Source: Gammaproteobacteria bacterium RIFCSPHIGHO2_12_FULL_37_14
Lineage (GTDB): Bacteria > Pseudomonadota > Gammaproteobacteria > DSM-16500
Assembly: GCA_001801485.1 (NCBI GenBank)
Contig: MGXV01000026.1
Coordinates: 1-27,463 of the forward strand
Direction of reading: 5' to 3'
DNA length: 27,463 bases
Positions within the stretch are counted from its first letter, which is position 1, and every line of letters begins with the position of its first letter. Shown here piece by piece: positions 6,703-14,160 of the stretch. Under the pieces are notes generated by a model. That model made no database searches, was not told the DNA's origin, and saw only the letters and a list, made by a program, of their open reading frames with translations. A program made the position numbers and the translations under genes.

Positions 6703-9700
6703 TCAGCGCGCTTTGCCCTGCTTTTTCCTTTTTCGAGACACTTTGTGTCGTTCTAATTCTTGTTCCACGGGTTTGGGAAGAGGATTAACCGTAAAAAACG
6801 TCGCAGGATTATTGGACAAAGATGGAGTGGTATTCGTCATCATAGAGGGTGTGTCATTGCGAGGGCTCGCAATGACGTCTTCAGGGAGAATCGAGATGAG
6901 TTTCTTGATCTCATCCATTCGTTTTCGCAGTGAACGCAGTTGCTTCACTGAAATCCTAGAATTTTTCAAATATTTTTCTGTCTTTTTCAATACCTTATAG
7001 TTAGTTTGGGTGGCGATGATAGATTGCATGGGGGGCGTGACACGTGTACTCGTACTACTCAATAAAACAACTTTCAAAAAATTGGCTCTCTTTTTTATGG
7101 GTAGACTATCAAGATAGGGCTGTAAAATGTCTTTTGTAGCCTCCCAGAATTTAGATAGAACAAGTTTATTAATATGGGCTGTGCACATAACCCTAAAAAT
7201 GGAAAATAATTTTTCCGCACCGATTTGCGATAAATGCTTTTCTATGTCCGCTACCCCCATGAGTTTATGAATAGCGCTGGCCCTATGGGTAGAAGCCACA
7301 GCATGTTCTAACAGGGCGGCAGCGCTTTCAGGTTGTAGCTTCTTATCCTTAATTACCTCAAATATTTTTTCCCGATGCTTTTGAAATTCTGTCCCTGTCG
7401 CAATGCGCGCAATCCCAACCTCTGTTAATTCACGACATACGACAATCAATCTCCCTTGTTTATTGACAGAAGAATTTTCAGCAAGCTCCATGGGCAATGA
7501 TTCAGGTGGTGCCCGGAATTGATTTGGATCGAAAGAATTTTCAGCAAGCTCTATGGGCAATGATTCAGGTGGTGCCGGGAATTGATTTGGATCGAAAGAA
7601 TGTTCAGCAAGCTCCATGGGCAATGATTCAAGTGGTGCCTGAAATTGATTTGGATCGAAATCAAGAGACGGCCACATCGTCATCTGATCATAATCATCCT
7701 GATTGCCCATGGGCAGTGTACTTATAATCTCATTTGGGAGGTCCAAAGATGTGAGGGAAGAAGCCGAAGTACTATCCTCCGGATATAGAGTGAAGATTGA
7801 TTCTGGAGTAGTGTTTACCAAAGAGGGCGGTTGAGTATTATTTTGGATGAGCACAAGAAGCTCATCCATTCGTTGTTGCAGTAAACCCAGTGGCCCAACT
7901 ACAAAAAGCTTGAGATTTTCCTGCAAATATTGTCGTTTGGTTAGCTCTAATACCTCATAGTCAGTTTGGATGGCAATGATAGATTGCATGGGGAGCGTGA
8001 CATATCCTCCAGTACTCGATAAAACAACGACCAAAAAATTAGCCATTTCTTCTCTAGATAGGCTATCAAGATAGGGCTGTAAAATGTGTTTTGTAGCCTC
8101 CCAGAACTTATTTATAGCAAGCTGATTAATATGGGCCGTGCACATACTCTGAAAAATATAAAATAATGTTTCCGCATCGATCTGCGGTAAGTATTGTTCT
8201 ATATCCGCTACGGCCATAAGCATCTTAAGAGATGTGCACCTAGAGGAGGAAGCTGCAGCATGTTCTAACAGGGCGGCAGCGCTTTCAGCAGATAGCTTAC
8301 CATCCCTGATTTTCACCGAAATTTTTTTCCAATGCTCTTGAAATTCTGTCCCTGTTGCAATATATACGATTCCGTCCTCTGTTAATTCATGACATATGAC
8401 CATCATTTTCTGTCTGGGGGGCTTCTTTTTTTTATTTGGAATCTCACTCGATACTAGATAATTTAGCGTATCTCTCTCTATACCAATTTCAAGTGGAATT
8501 TCATCCGGAACATCGTCACCTGTGTATTGAAGAGACACCATTCGTTGTCGCAGTAAATCCAGTTGCTCCACTAAAAGCTCGTGATTTTCCTCCATGCATT
8601 GTCTCGTCAAGCCCAATACCTCATAGTCAGTTTGGGCGGCGATGATAGATCGCATGGGGAGCGTGACATGATTTGCCGCATTACTCAATAAAATAAGTTT
8701 CAAAAAATCAACCCTCTGTTCGATGAGTAGACTATCAAAACAGGACTGTAAAATGTGTTGTGTAGCCTCCCAGAATTTATATAGGACAAACTGATTAATA
8801 TAGCCCATGCACATAACCTGAAAAATATAAAATAATTTTTCCGCACCGATCTGCGGTAAATGATTTTCTATACCCTCTACGCTCATAAGCAAACGAAGGG
8901 GTTTGATCTTGTGGGTAGAAGCTGCAGCATATTCTAACAGAGCGGCAGCGCTTTCAGCCCTTAGATTCCCAGTCTCAATTACCTCAAATATTTGTTTCCG
9001 ATGCTTTTCAAATTCTGCCCCTGTCTCAATGCGCATAATCCCGACCTCTGTTAATTCAGGGCATACGGCAGATGTTTTCTTTTTTTTATTTCCAGAAGAA
9101 TTTTCAGCTAGTGAGGAACGTGATCGCTTAAGAGTGTTCGAATAATTATTTTCATTGCCCATGTCGATGAACGTTAGTTGTGGCGACTCTGAAAATTCCA
9201 TGGGCAATGTATTTAGAATCTCACTCGATACTGGATGATTTAGCGTATCTCTCTCTATACCAATTTCAAATAGAAATTCATCCGGAACATCGTCACTTGT
9301 GTATTGAAGAGGCTCTATTCGTTGTCGCAGTAAATCCAGTTTCTCCACTAAAAGCTCGTGATTTTCCTCCATGTATTGTTTCGTTAAGTCCAATACCTTA
9401 TAGTCAGTTTGGGCGGCGATGATAGATTGCATGGGGAACGTGACACGTTTTGCCTTGTTACTCAATAATACGAGTTTCAAAAAATCAACTCTCTGTTCGA
9501 TGGGCAGACTATCAAGATAGGGCTGTAAAATATGTTGTGTAGCCTTCCAGAATTGATATAGGACAAACTGATTAATATGGGCCGCGCACATACTCTTAAA
9601 AATATAAAATAATTTTTCCGCACCGATCTGCGGTAAATGATTTACTATACCTTCTACGCTCATAAGCAAACGAAGGGGTTTGAGCTTGTGGGTAGAAGCT

Positions 9701-9882
9701 GCAGCATATTCTAACAGGGCGGCAGCGTTTTCAGCTCTTAGATTCCTAGCCTTAATTACACCAAATATTTGTTTCCTATGCTTTTCAAATTCTGCCCCTG
9801 TCGCAATGCGCGCAATCCCGACCTCTGTTAATTCAGGGCATACGGCAGGCGTCCTCCCAGGCGGATTATTACGATTATCCAT
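6703..9882 (-). CDS. Large four-module repeat protein with basic linkers, candidate effector of unknown family
   Basis: A 1059-residue protein built from four homologous helical modules of about 185 residues (about 13-194, 272-452, 494-680, 813-998). Each opens with a C-x-E/H-L-T-E-x-G-I box (for example VCPELTEVGI), continues through ATGAEFEKH, AAALLEYAAASTH, FYIFxxMC and INQFVLYxFWEATxHILQPY, and ends with PMQSIIAAQTDYxVL and a coiled LLRQRM helix. Linkers are polar and carry basic clusters (GNKKKKTS at 264-271, PNKKKKPPRQK at 482-492), and the C-terminus is RKRKKQGKAR; all resemble nuclear localisation signals. Before module 4 a 21-residue unit (FDPNQFxAPxESLPMELAEx) occurs three times. 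No signal peptide or membrane segment is present. GAGGA lies just before the ATG, and the promoter at 9921-9952 has a PmrA-like box. I recognise no known domain; function in the host is inferred only from architecture. Confidence 0.8.
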   Translation of the reverse strand: MDNRNNPPGRTPAVCPELTEVGIARIATGAEFEKHRKQIFGVIKARNLRAENAAALLEYAAASTHKLKPLRLLMSVEGIVNHLPQIGAEKLFYIFKSMCAAHINQFVLYQFWKATQHILQPYLDSLPIEQRVDFLKLVLLSNKAKRVTFPMQSIIAAQTDYKVLDLTKQYMEENHELLVEKLDLLRQRIEPLQYTSDDVPDEFLFEIGIERDTLNHPVSSEILNTLPMEFSESPQLTFIDMGNENNYSNTLKRSRSSLAENSSGNKKKKTSAVCPELTEVGIMRIETGAEFEKHRKQIFEVIETGNLRAESAAALLEYAAASTHKIKPLRLLMSVEGIENHLPQIGAEKLFYIFQVMCMGYINQFVLYKFWEATQHILQSCFDSLLIEQRVDFLKLILLSNAANHVTLPMRSIIAAQTDYEVLGLTRQCMEENHELLVEQLDLLRQRMVSLQYTGDDVPDEIPLEIGIERDTLNYLVSSEIPNKKKKPPRQKMMVICHELTEDGIVYIATGTEFQEHWKKISVKIRDGKLSAESAAALLEHAAASSSRCTSLKMLMAVADIEQYLPQIDAETLFYIFQSMCTAHINQLAINKFWEATKHILQPYLDSLSREEMANFLVVVLSSTGGYVTLPMQSIIAIQTDYEVLELTKRQYLQENLKLFVVGPLGLLQQRMDELLVLIQNNTQPPSLVNTTPESIFTLYPEDSTSASSLTSLDLPNEIISTLPMGNQDDYDQMTMWPSLDFDPNQFQAPLESLPMELAEHSFDPNQFPAPPESLPIELAENSFDPNQFRAPPESLPMELAENSSVNKQGRLIVVCRELTEVGIARIATGTEFQKHREKIFEVIKDKKLQPESAAALLEHAVASTHRASAIHKLMGVADIEKHLSQIGAEKLFSIFRVMCTAHINKLVLSKFWEATKDILQPYLDSLPIKKRANFLKVVLLSSTSTRVTPPMQSIIATQTNYKVLKKTEKYLKNSRISVKQLRSLRKRMDEIKKLISILPEDVIASPRNDTPSMMTNTTPSLSNNPATFFTVNPLPKPVEQELERHKVSRKRKKQGKAR
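6853..6876. repeat. Palindromic element inside the repeat-protein gene
   Basis: Perfect inverted repeat: arms GTCATTGCGAG and CTCGCAATGAC, 11 bases each, around GG. It is read in frame as D-V-I-A-S-P-R-N-D (residues 1002-1010). Module 3 lacks the matching segment, so it appears inserted after module 4. GTCATTGCGAG is a core familiar from dispersed palindromes of many bacterial genomes. Confidence 0.65.
6889..9846 (-). repeat. Four coding modules, the first two a recent tandem duplication of 777 bp
   Basis: Module positions on DNA are about 9301-9846, 8527-9069, 7843-8403 and 6889-7446. Modules 1 and 2 are far closer to each other in DNA than to 3 and 4, and even their trailing linkers match: the string ATCTCACTCG recurs at 8441 and 9218, 777 bases (259 codons) apart, with near-identical flanks. 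Modules 3 and 4 have diverged, which indicates stepwise growth of the gene. Confidence 0.8.
7472..7660 (-). repeat. Three tandem 63-bp units encoding a 21-residue motif
   Basis: Units 7472-7534, 7535-7597 and 7598-7660 are nearly identical and keep the reading frame, encoding FDPNQF-x-AP-x-ESLP-M/I-ELAE-x-S three times. The LPMEL core also appears in other linkers of the protein (TLPMEF, TLPMGN), so the unit grew from linker sequence. It is likely prone to copy-number change by slippage. Confidence 0.9.
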
Positions 9883-9920
9883 GGAATCCTCATATTTGTG
9901 CTTATAGTATTAATGTGAAT

Positions 9921-9952
9921 ATATTAACCAATCACTCTTAAGTTTTTCTTAA
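9921..9952 (-). promoter_or_regulatory. PmrA-box-like promoter of the 1059-residue protein gene
   Basis: Reading the minus strand: TTAA (9949-9952), seven bases, TTAA (9938-9941), eleven bases, then TAATAT (9921-9926) as -10. The half-sites read tTTAAG and cTTAAG. In Legionella and Coxiella the response regulator PmrA binds a direct repeat cTTAATatT-N2-cTTAATatT, that is TTAA cores 11 bases apart. A start at about 9914 would leave a leader of about 32 bases before the ATG at 9882. There is no separate -35 element, as expected for a promoter activated by an OmpR-class regulator. Confidence 0.5.
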
Positions 9953-10127
9953 AGAGGAGAAGGGCAGGTATTTTATTGTGATTTTCAGTTATTTTTTTAT
10001 ATTTTTCATATATATAGGATTGAATGGTGATAATCGTTTTTTCGATGCATTTCTTTTTGTGCCGCGCTTCTCTAATTAGTTTAGCGGCAGTTGTTAATTT
10101 TTCGTCAACAATATGAGGTGAATACAT
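9924..10127 (-). CDS. Small hypothetical protein or gene remnant (67 aa)
   Basis: A short, basic, helix-prone frame beginning MYSPHIVDEKLTTAAKLIRE and rich in Lys and Ile. A strong AGGAGG (10140-10145) lies 12 bases before the ATG, rather far but convincing in strength. The end of the frame overlaps the PmrA-like promoter of the next gene, and the region just upstream is the large palindromic repeat. It may be a real small protein, or the tail of a gene whose front was replaced by the repeat. I recognise no family. Confidence 0.3.
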   Translation of the reverse strand: MYSPHIVDEKLTTAAKLIREARHKKKCIEKTIITIQSYIYEKYKKITENHNKIPALLLFKKNLRVIG

Positions 10128-10152
10128 TTGAATTATTCGCCTCCTGATGGGT

Positions 10153-10314
10153 GTCTTCCCAGAATTTAGCGCTGTTTAGCGAGTGTTTTTTACGAGCTTA
10201 GCAGCGCTTAATGTCTGGGATCCATAGAGGTTTGACATGGATCCCAGACAAGCGTCTCGCAAAAACGCTCGACGCTTTCTGGGATGACAAAACCTTGCAT
10301 TTCTAGAGGTGCCC
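10153..10314. repeat. Large palindromic dispersed repeat (MITE-like)
   Basis: The centre is a perfect hairpin: TGTCTGGGATCCAT (10212-10225) and ATGGATCCCAGACA (10237-10250) around 11 bases. The outer arms pair imperfectly: GTCTTCCCAGAA at 10153 faces TTTCTGGGATGAC ending at 10288, with matching GCGAG-T-rich and T-rich-GCGAG stretches between. The right flank (10275-10314) recurs at 3025-3064. No transposase frame lies inside. It abuts the truncated end of the carboxymuconolactone decarboxylase gene, which suggests that the element or a recombination at it caused the loss. Confidence 0.75.
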
Positions 10315-10330
10315 TAAACCACTGGCAACT

Positions 10331-10465
10331 TTATCTTTGGTACTCATGCTTTTTGATCGCAAGATCTGGTGCGATTTTTCCAAGTCCTTTGATAACCCCT
10401 TTATCAGCATCATTCATTAGCTCATTAATTTTTTTTGATCCTCTTTCGAAACGTTCTGAATGCAT
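10331..10465 (-). pseudogene. N-terminal stump of a carboxymuconolactone decarboxylase family gene
   Basis: From the ATG at 10465, with GGAGAGA about six bases upstream, a 44-residue frame reads MHSERFERGSKKINELMNDA, then GVIKGLGKIAPDL, then AIKKHEYQR and a TAA at 10331. The first 35 or so residues match the start of carboxymuconolactone decarboxylase / AhpD-like proteins (E-R-F/Y-E-R-G-x-K-K/x-L-x-E-I ... V-I-x-S-L-x-D-I-A-P-D-L). Family members have 100-130 residues with the active Cys pair further on, so the catalytic part is missing. Similarity stops within 20-30 bases of the palindromic repeat ending at 10314. It is a dead gene fragment with an intact translation start. Confidence 0.6.
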
Positions 10466-10546
10466 TGTGATTCTCTCCAATAATTTTATCTAAAAAAAGA
10501 TATTATTTATTGACATTATCTATTCCGTTTCATTATTTGCGGATGC

Positions 10547-11812
10547 TCATCTCACTTGGCCTTGACCACGTACGATATATTTAAACGTTGTCAGTTGTTC
10601 TAAACCTACTGGGCCGCGAGCATGTAATTTTCCGGTTGCGATACCAATTTCAGCACCCATGCCAAATTCTCCGCCATCAGCAAATTGCGTGGAAGTATTA
10701 TGCATCACAATCGCACTATCCACTGCTTGCAAAAATTTTTCCGCAGCAAGTGTATCTTCCGTAATAATAGCATCCGTATGTTGCGTACCATATTCAGCAA
10801 TATGTTGAATGGCTGCAGATAAATCATCCACAATTTTAATTGCGATAATCGGTGCTAAAAATTCAGTATGATAATCATTTTCCACTACTTGCTTTACTTG
10901 AGCATGTATTTTCTGAATGTTTTCATCCCCTCTTACTTCACAGCCAGCAATAATCAAATCGTTGATAATTGCTGGTAAATGCGAGTGAACAATATCACGA
11001 TCAATTAATAATACTTCGGTTGCGCCACACACACCTGTTCGTCGCATTTTTGCATTCACGATTATTTTTCGCGACATCGTTAAATCAGCAGCATGATGAA
11101 TATAGGTGTGGCACAAGCCTGCCAAATGTTTAAAAAGCGGGATACGACTTTCAGCGGAAAGTCGCTCGATGAGTTGTTGCCCTCCACGAGGAATAATCAC
11201 ATCAATGTATTTCTCTAATTTGAGCATTTCACTCACAGCAGCTCTATCTATCGTAGGAATCATTTGTATGACTGTTGGCGGTAAAATCGTTTGATTAATG
11301 CCTTCGTGTAACGCAGCCATAATGGCCGAAGATGAATGAAAACTTTCGCTACCCCCTCGCAAAATAACAGCATTTCCTGATTTGATACATAAACCAGCCG
11401 CATCAGAAGTAACATTAGGACGCGATTCATAAATCACACCGATGACACCAATTGGAACACTAAGACGTATAATGTCAAGTCCGTTAGGTCGTTTAATTTC
11501 GACAAGTTTTCTACCCACAGGATCTGGGAAATGGGCAATCGTTTCTAAAGCTGTCGCCATGGTTTCAAGACGTTGAGGATCCAATACAAGCCTGTCAATC
11601 AATGCTGCTGATAAACTTTTTTCTTTCGCCTGTGTAATATCAATTTTATTTGCTTGAAGAATAGTGGCTTCATGTTGTCGGATAGCAATGGCCATCGCAA
11701 ATAATGCTTGGTTTTTTGTAATATCTTTTGTTAAAGCCAGTACGGAAGCCGCCTCTCGTGCTCGCTTACCTATTTCAATCATTTGATTACATAAATCAGT
11801 GCCACTACTCAT
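10547..11812 (-). CDS. proA: Glutamate-5-semialdehyde dehydrogenase (gamma-glutamyl phosphate reductase)
   Basis: 421 residues, the usual length. It reduces gamma-glutamyl phosphate with NADPH to glutamate-5-semialdehyde, the second step of proline synthesis, in the cytosol. Visible features are the aldehyde-dehydrogenase cofactor region with VIYESRPNVTSDAAGLCIKSGNA (128-147), ILRGGSE, DVIIPRGG (204-211), HLAGLCHTYIH, and the catalytic cysteine in RRTGVCGATE (Cys262; most homologues have GVCNA). The C-terminal FADGGEFGMGAEIGIATGKLHARGPVGLEQLTT (about 377-409) is the family signature. It overlaps proB by four bases and is the last gene of the ald-proB-proA unit. Confidence 0.96.
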   Translation of the reverse strand: MSSGTDLCNQMIEIGKRAREAASVLALTKDITKNQALFAMAIAIRQHEATILQANKIDITQAKEKSLSAALIDRLVLDPQRLETMATALETIAHFPDPVGRKLVEIKRPNGLDIIRLSVPIGVIGVIYESRPNVTSDAAGLCIKSGNAVILRGGSESFHSSSAIMAALHEGINQTILPPTVIQMIPTIDRAAVSEMLKLEKYIDVIIPRGGQQLIERLSAESRIPLFKHLAGLCHTYIHHAADLTMSRKIIVNAKMRRTGVCGATEVLLIDRDIVHSHLPAIINDLIIAGCEVRGDENIQKIHAQVKQVVENDYHTEFLAPIIAIKIVDDLSAAIQHIAEYGTQHTDAIITEDTLAAEKFLQAVDSAIVMHNTSTQFADGGEFGMGAEIGIATGKLHARGPVGLEQLTTFKYIVRGQGQVR

Positions 11813-12921
11813 ATCAATACCAGATCATCTCGATGTATCATTTCTTCACTGCCTTTATAACCTAAAATAATTTCAAAATCCGCGCTACGTCGTCCCATAA
11901 TTTTTCGTGCATCATGAGCATTATAATTAATTAATCCCCTCGCTATTTCAATTTTTTCTGAATTCAAAATACAAATCGCATCTCCTTTATGAAAATCACC
12001 ATCGATTTCTGTCACGCCAACCGATAATAAACTTTTTCCATTACGCAAAGCATTGACAGCGCCATTATCGATAATCAGGCATCCCTTAGATTGCAAATGT
12101 TGCGCAATCCAATTTTTTCGCGCTTTTGTGGGCGTCGTTTCGGGAATAAACCAGGTGCACTCACCACGTTGATCGATTCTAGTGAATGGATGTAGATGTT
12201 TACCAGCAGCAATTACCATACGACAACCCGACGCTAAAGCAATTTTCGCTGCAGCTAATTTCGTCACCATACCGCCTGATCCATACTCCGTCACTGATTC
12301 ACCTGCCATTGCTAGAATATCTGCTGTGAGCTGAGTAACTTCTGGAATGAATGTTGCTGTCGGATCCAGCTGTGGATTAGCGGTATACAAACCATCAATA
12401 TCAGAAAACAATATTAATGTATCCGCACTGACCATTTGTGCAACACGCGCTGCTAACCTATCATTATCGCCAAAACGAATTTCTGCTGTAGCCACCGTAT
12501 CATTTTCATTAATCACTGGAATAGCACGTAAATTTAATAATGATTCTAATGTATTTTTAGCATTTAAATAACGTCGTCGATTTTCACTATCATCAAGCGT
12601 CAATAGAATTTGTGCGGCAGTAATGCCTTGTTCCTCTAGCATTTCTTGGTAAGCATGCGCCAATTTAATTTGACCTACAGCAGCCGCAGCCTGTTTTTCT
12701 TCAAGTTGCAATGGACGATTTTTTAATTTTAAATGACGGCGACCCAATGGAATCGCCCCAGAAGAAACAATAATAATTTGTTGCCCACGTTGCCAAGCAT
12801 TAACAATATCAGCAATCAAACTGGCTAACCATTCACGATGAATGGTACCTGTTGAATGATCAACAAGCAGTGAAGAACCAATTTTAATTACTAAGCGTTT
12901 TGCTTCGCTGAGATAGTTCAT
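11809..12921 (-). CDS. proB: Glutamate 5-kinase with PUA domain
   Basis: 370 residues. It phosphorylates glutamate with ATP, the first and feedback-controlled step of proline synthesis. The amino-acid kinase domain (about 1-260) shows VIKIGSSLL (11-19), VSSGAIPLGR, VINENDTVATAEIRFGDNDRLAA (about 145-167), LFSDIDGLYT and GSGGMVTKLAAAKIA. Residues about 280-370 form a PUA domain (NALRNGKSLLSVGVTEIDGDF, GDAICI, ARGLINY), as in the long bacterial form. It overlaps both the ald end and the proA start by four bases, so the three genes are translationally coupled. No proC is visible in this window. Confidence 0.96.
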   Translation of the reverse strand: MNYLSEAKRLVIKIGSSLLVDHSTGTIHREWLASLIADIVNAWQRGQQIIIVSSGAIPLGRRHLKLKNRPLQLEEKQAAAAVGQIKLAHAYQEMLEEQGITAAQILLTLDDSENRRRYLNAKNTLESLLNLRAIPVINENDTVATAEIRFGDNDRLAARVAQMVSADTLILFSDIDGLYTANPQLDPTATFIPEVTQLTADILAMAGESVTEYGSGGMVTKLAAAKIALASGCRMVIAAGKHLHPFTRIDQRGECTWFIPETTPTKARKNWIAQHLQSKGCLIIDNGAVNALRNGKSLLSVGVTEIDGDFHKGDAICILNSEKIEIARGLINYNAHDARKIMGRRSADFEIILGYKGSEEMIHRDDLVLI

Positions 12922-14033
12922 TGAATGATTTGTTCTGCAGGTGTGTAAGGTTGATGCAAAGCTTCGGCCACCGCTTGATAAGTAATCTTACCTTGACAGA
13001 TATTTAATCCATGCAGCAAATGCACATTTTTTCGCATTGCATTTTTATAACCATCATTAGCGAGCTCTAAAGCAAATGGCAAGGTTGCATTATTTAATGC
13101 CACGGTAGAAGTACGTGGCACAGCTCCAGGCATATTGGTCACACAATAATGCACGACACCATCGATAATATAAGTTGGATTTTCATGCGTCGTTGGCTTA
13201 CTGGTTTCAAAGCATCCCCCTTGATCAATAGAGACATCCACCATGACTGAACCAAGTCGCATCTGTTTTAACATGGCTTTTTTGACTAAGCGAGGCGCTG
13301 ATGCACCAGGAATTAATACTGCACCAATGACTAGATCAGCATTTAACACATATTCTTCTATTGAATCCGTAGTGGAAAAAATGGTATTGATTTTAGAACC
13401 AAATTGAAGATCTAATTGATATAATCTATCAAGCGCTTTATCAATCACGACGACTCGCGCACCCATACCCATGGCAACTCGTACTGCATTCGTGCCGACT
13501 ACCCCTCCACCTAAGACAACGACATTAGCAGGAACAACACCAGGTACACCACCTAACAACATGCCACGACCGCCATTTTTTATTTCTAAACTAGTCGCAC
13601 CGGCTTGAATTGCCATTCGTCCAGCCACTTCACTCATTGGTGCCAGTAGAGGTAACCCACCCAATTTACTGGTTACTGTTTCGTAAGCAATCGCAACGCA
13701 ACCAGATGCTTGCAATAGTTTGGCTTGTTCAGGATCTGGAGCAAGATGTAAATAAGCAAAAAGGATTTGATTTTCACGCAACATGCGGCATTCTTGTGGC
13801 TGTGGTTCTTTCACTTTAATGATCATATCACTCTGCTGAAAAATGTCTGCTGCTTGTGCTGCAATTTTCGCACCTACTTGTTGATAGGCTTGATCATCAA
13901 AACCAATTTTCTCTCCAGCACTTTTTTCAACGATAACTTGATGACCATGAGATATTAATTCTCTGACGCTACTCGGTATGAGTCCAACGCGGTATTCAAA
14001 ACTTTTAATTTCCTTTGGAACGCCAATTAACAT
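12918..14033 (-). CDS. ald: Alanine dehydrogenase
   Basis: 371 residues. It interconverts L-alanine and pyruvate plus ammonia using NAD. It starts with the typical [20 protein letters not shown] (Arg15 binds the carboxylate), with the catalytic Lys75 in IIKVKEPQ and His96 in AYLHLAPD. The Rossmann motif is [13 protein letters not shown], and [13 protein letters not shown] and [10 protein letters not shown] are conserved family boxes. GAGG lies seven bases before the ATG. It is the first gene of a unit with proB and proA, each overlapping by four bases. An alanine-to-pyruvate enzyme leading a proline operon is unusual. It may reflect use of host amino acids as carbon source, with ammonia going to glutamate; that link is my inference. 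Confidence 0.95.
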   Translation of the reverse strand: MLIGVPKEIKSFEYRVGLIPSSVRELISHGHQVIVEKSAGEKIGFDDQAYQQVGAKIAAQAADIFQQSDMIIKVKEPQPQECRMLRENQILFAYLHLAPDPEQAKLLQASGCVAIAYETVTSKLGGLPLLAPMSEVAGRMAIQAGATSLEIKNGGRGMLLGGVPGVVPANVVVLGGGVVGTNAVRVAMGMGARVVVIDKALDRLYQLDLQFGSKINTIFSTTDSIEEYVLNADLVIGAVLIPGASAPRLVKKAMLKQMRLGSVMVDVSIDQGGCFETSKPTTHENPTYIIDGVVHYCVTNMPGAVPRTSTVALNNATLPFALELANDGYKNAMRKNVHLLHGLNICQGKITYQAVAEALHQPYTPAEQIIQ

Positions 14034-14079
14034 AAAATTACCTCACAGCACGACACTGACAAAAAAATAACAGGCAATA

Positions 14080-14108
14080 ATTGTCCGTCGCCTATGCTCT
14101 CAGGTCAA
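14080..14108 (-). promoter_or_regulatory. Promoter of the ald-proB-proA operon
   Basis: On the minus strand TTGACC (14103-14108) and GACAAT (14080-14085) are separated by 17 bases, giving a start at about 14073 and a leader of about 40 bases. The region has short inverted repeats (GGATAA/TTATCC upstream of the -35) but no recognisable riboswitch. Confidence 0.5.
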
Positions 14109-14160
14109 GGATAAAAATTCATCTGCCAGTTATCCGAGGCTAGTGTAGCGGGTGACGTTT

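Noticed and set aside
7472..7660. Regular 63-bp repeats as a possible CRISPR array
   Set aside because: Units are directly adjacent without spacers and keep the reading frame of a long protein.
8436..9907. Several 69-80 codon plus-strand frames opposite the repeat protein
   Set aside because: They recur at each module because the modules repeat, lack ribosome binding sites and show no independent family features.
10284..10493. 69-codon plus-strand frame starting in the palindromic repeat
   Set aside because: It begins inside the dispersed repeat and runs antisense to the decarboxylase stump, which has a good ribosome binding site and family similarity.
14034..14160. Glycine-riboswitch-like string CTCTCAGG on the plus strand between ald and the F-box-like gene
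   Set aside because: No matching upstream half of an aptamer and no plus-strand gene follows; the minus strand shows an ordinary promoter instead.
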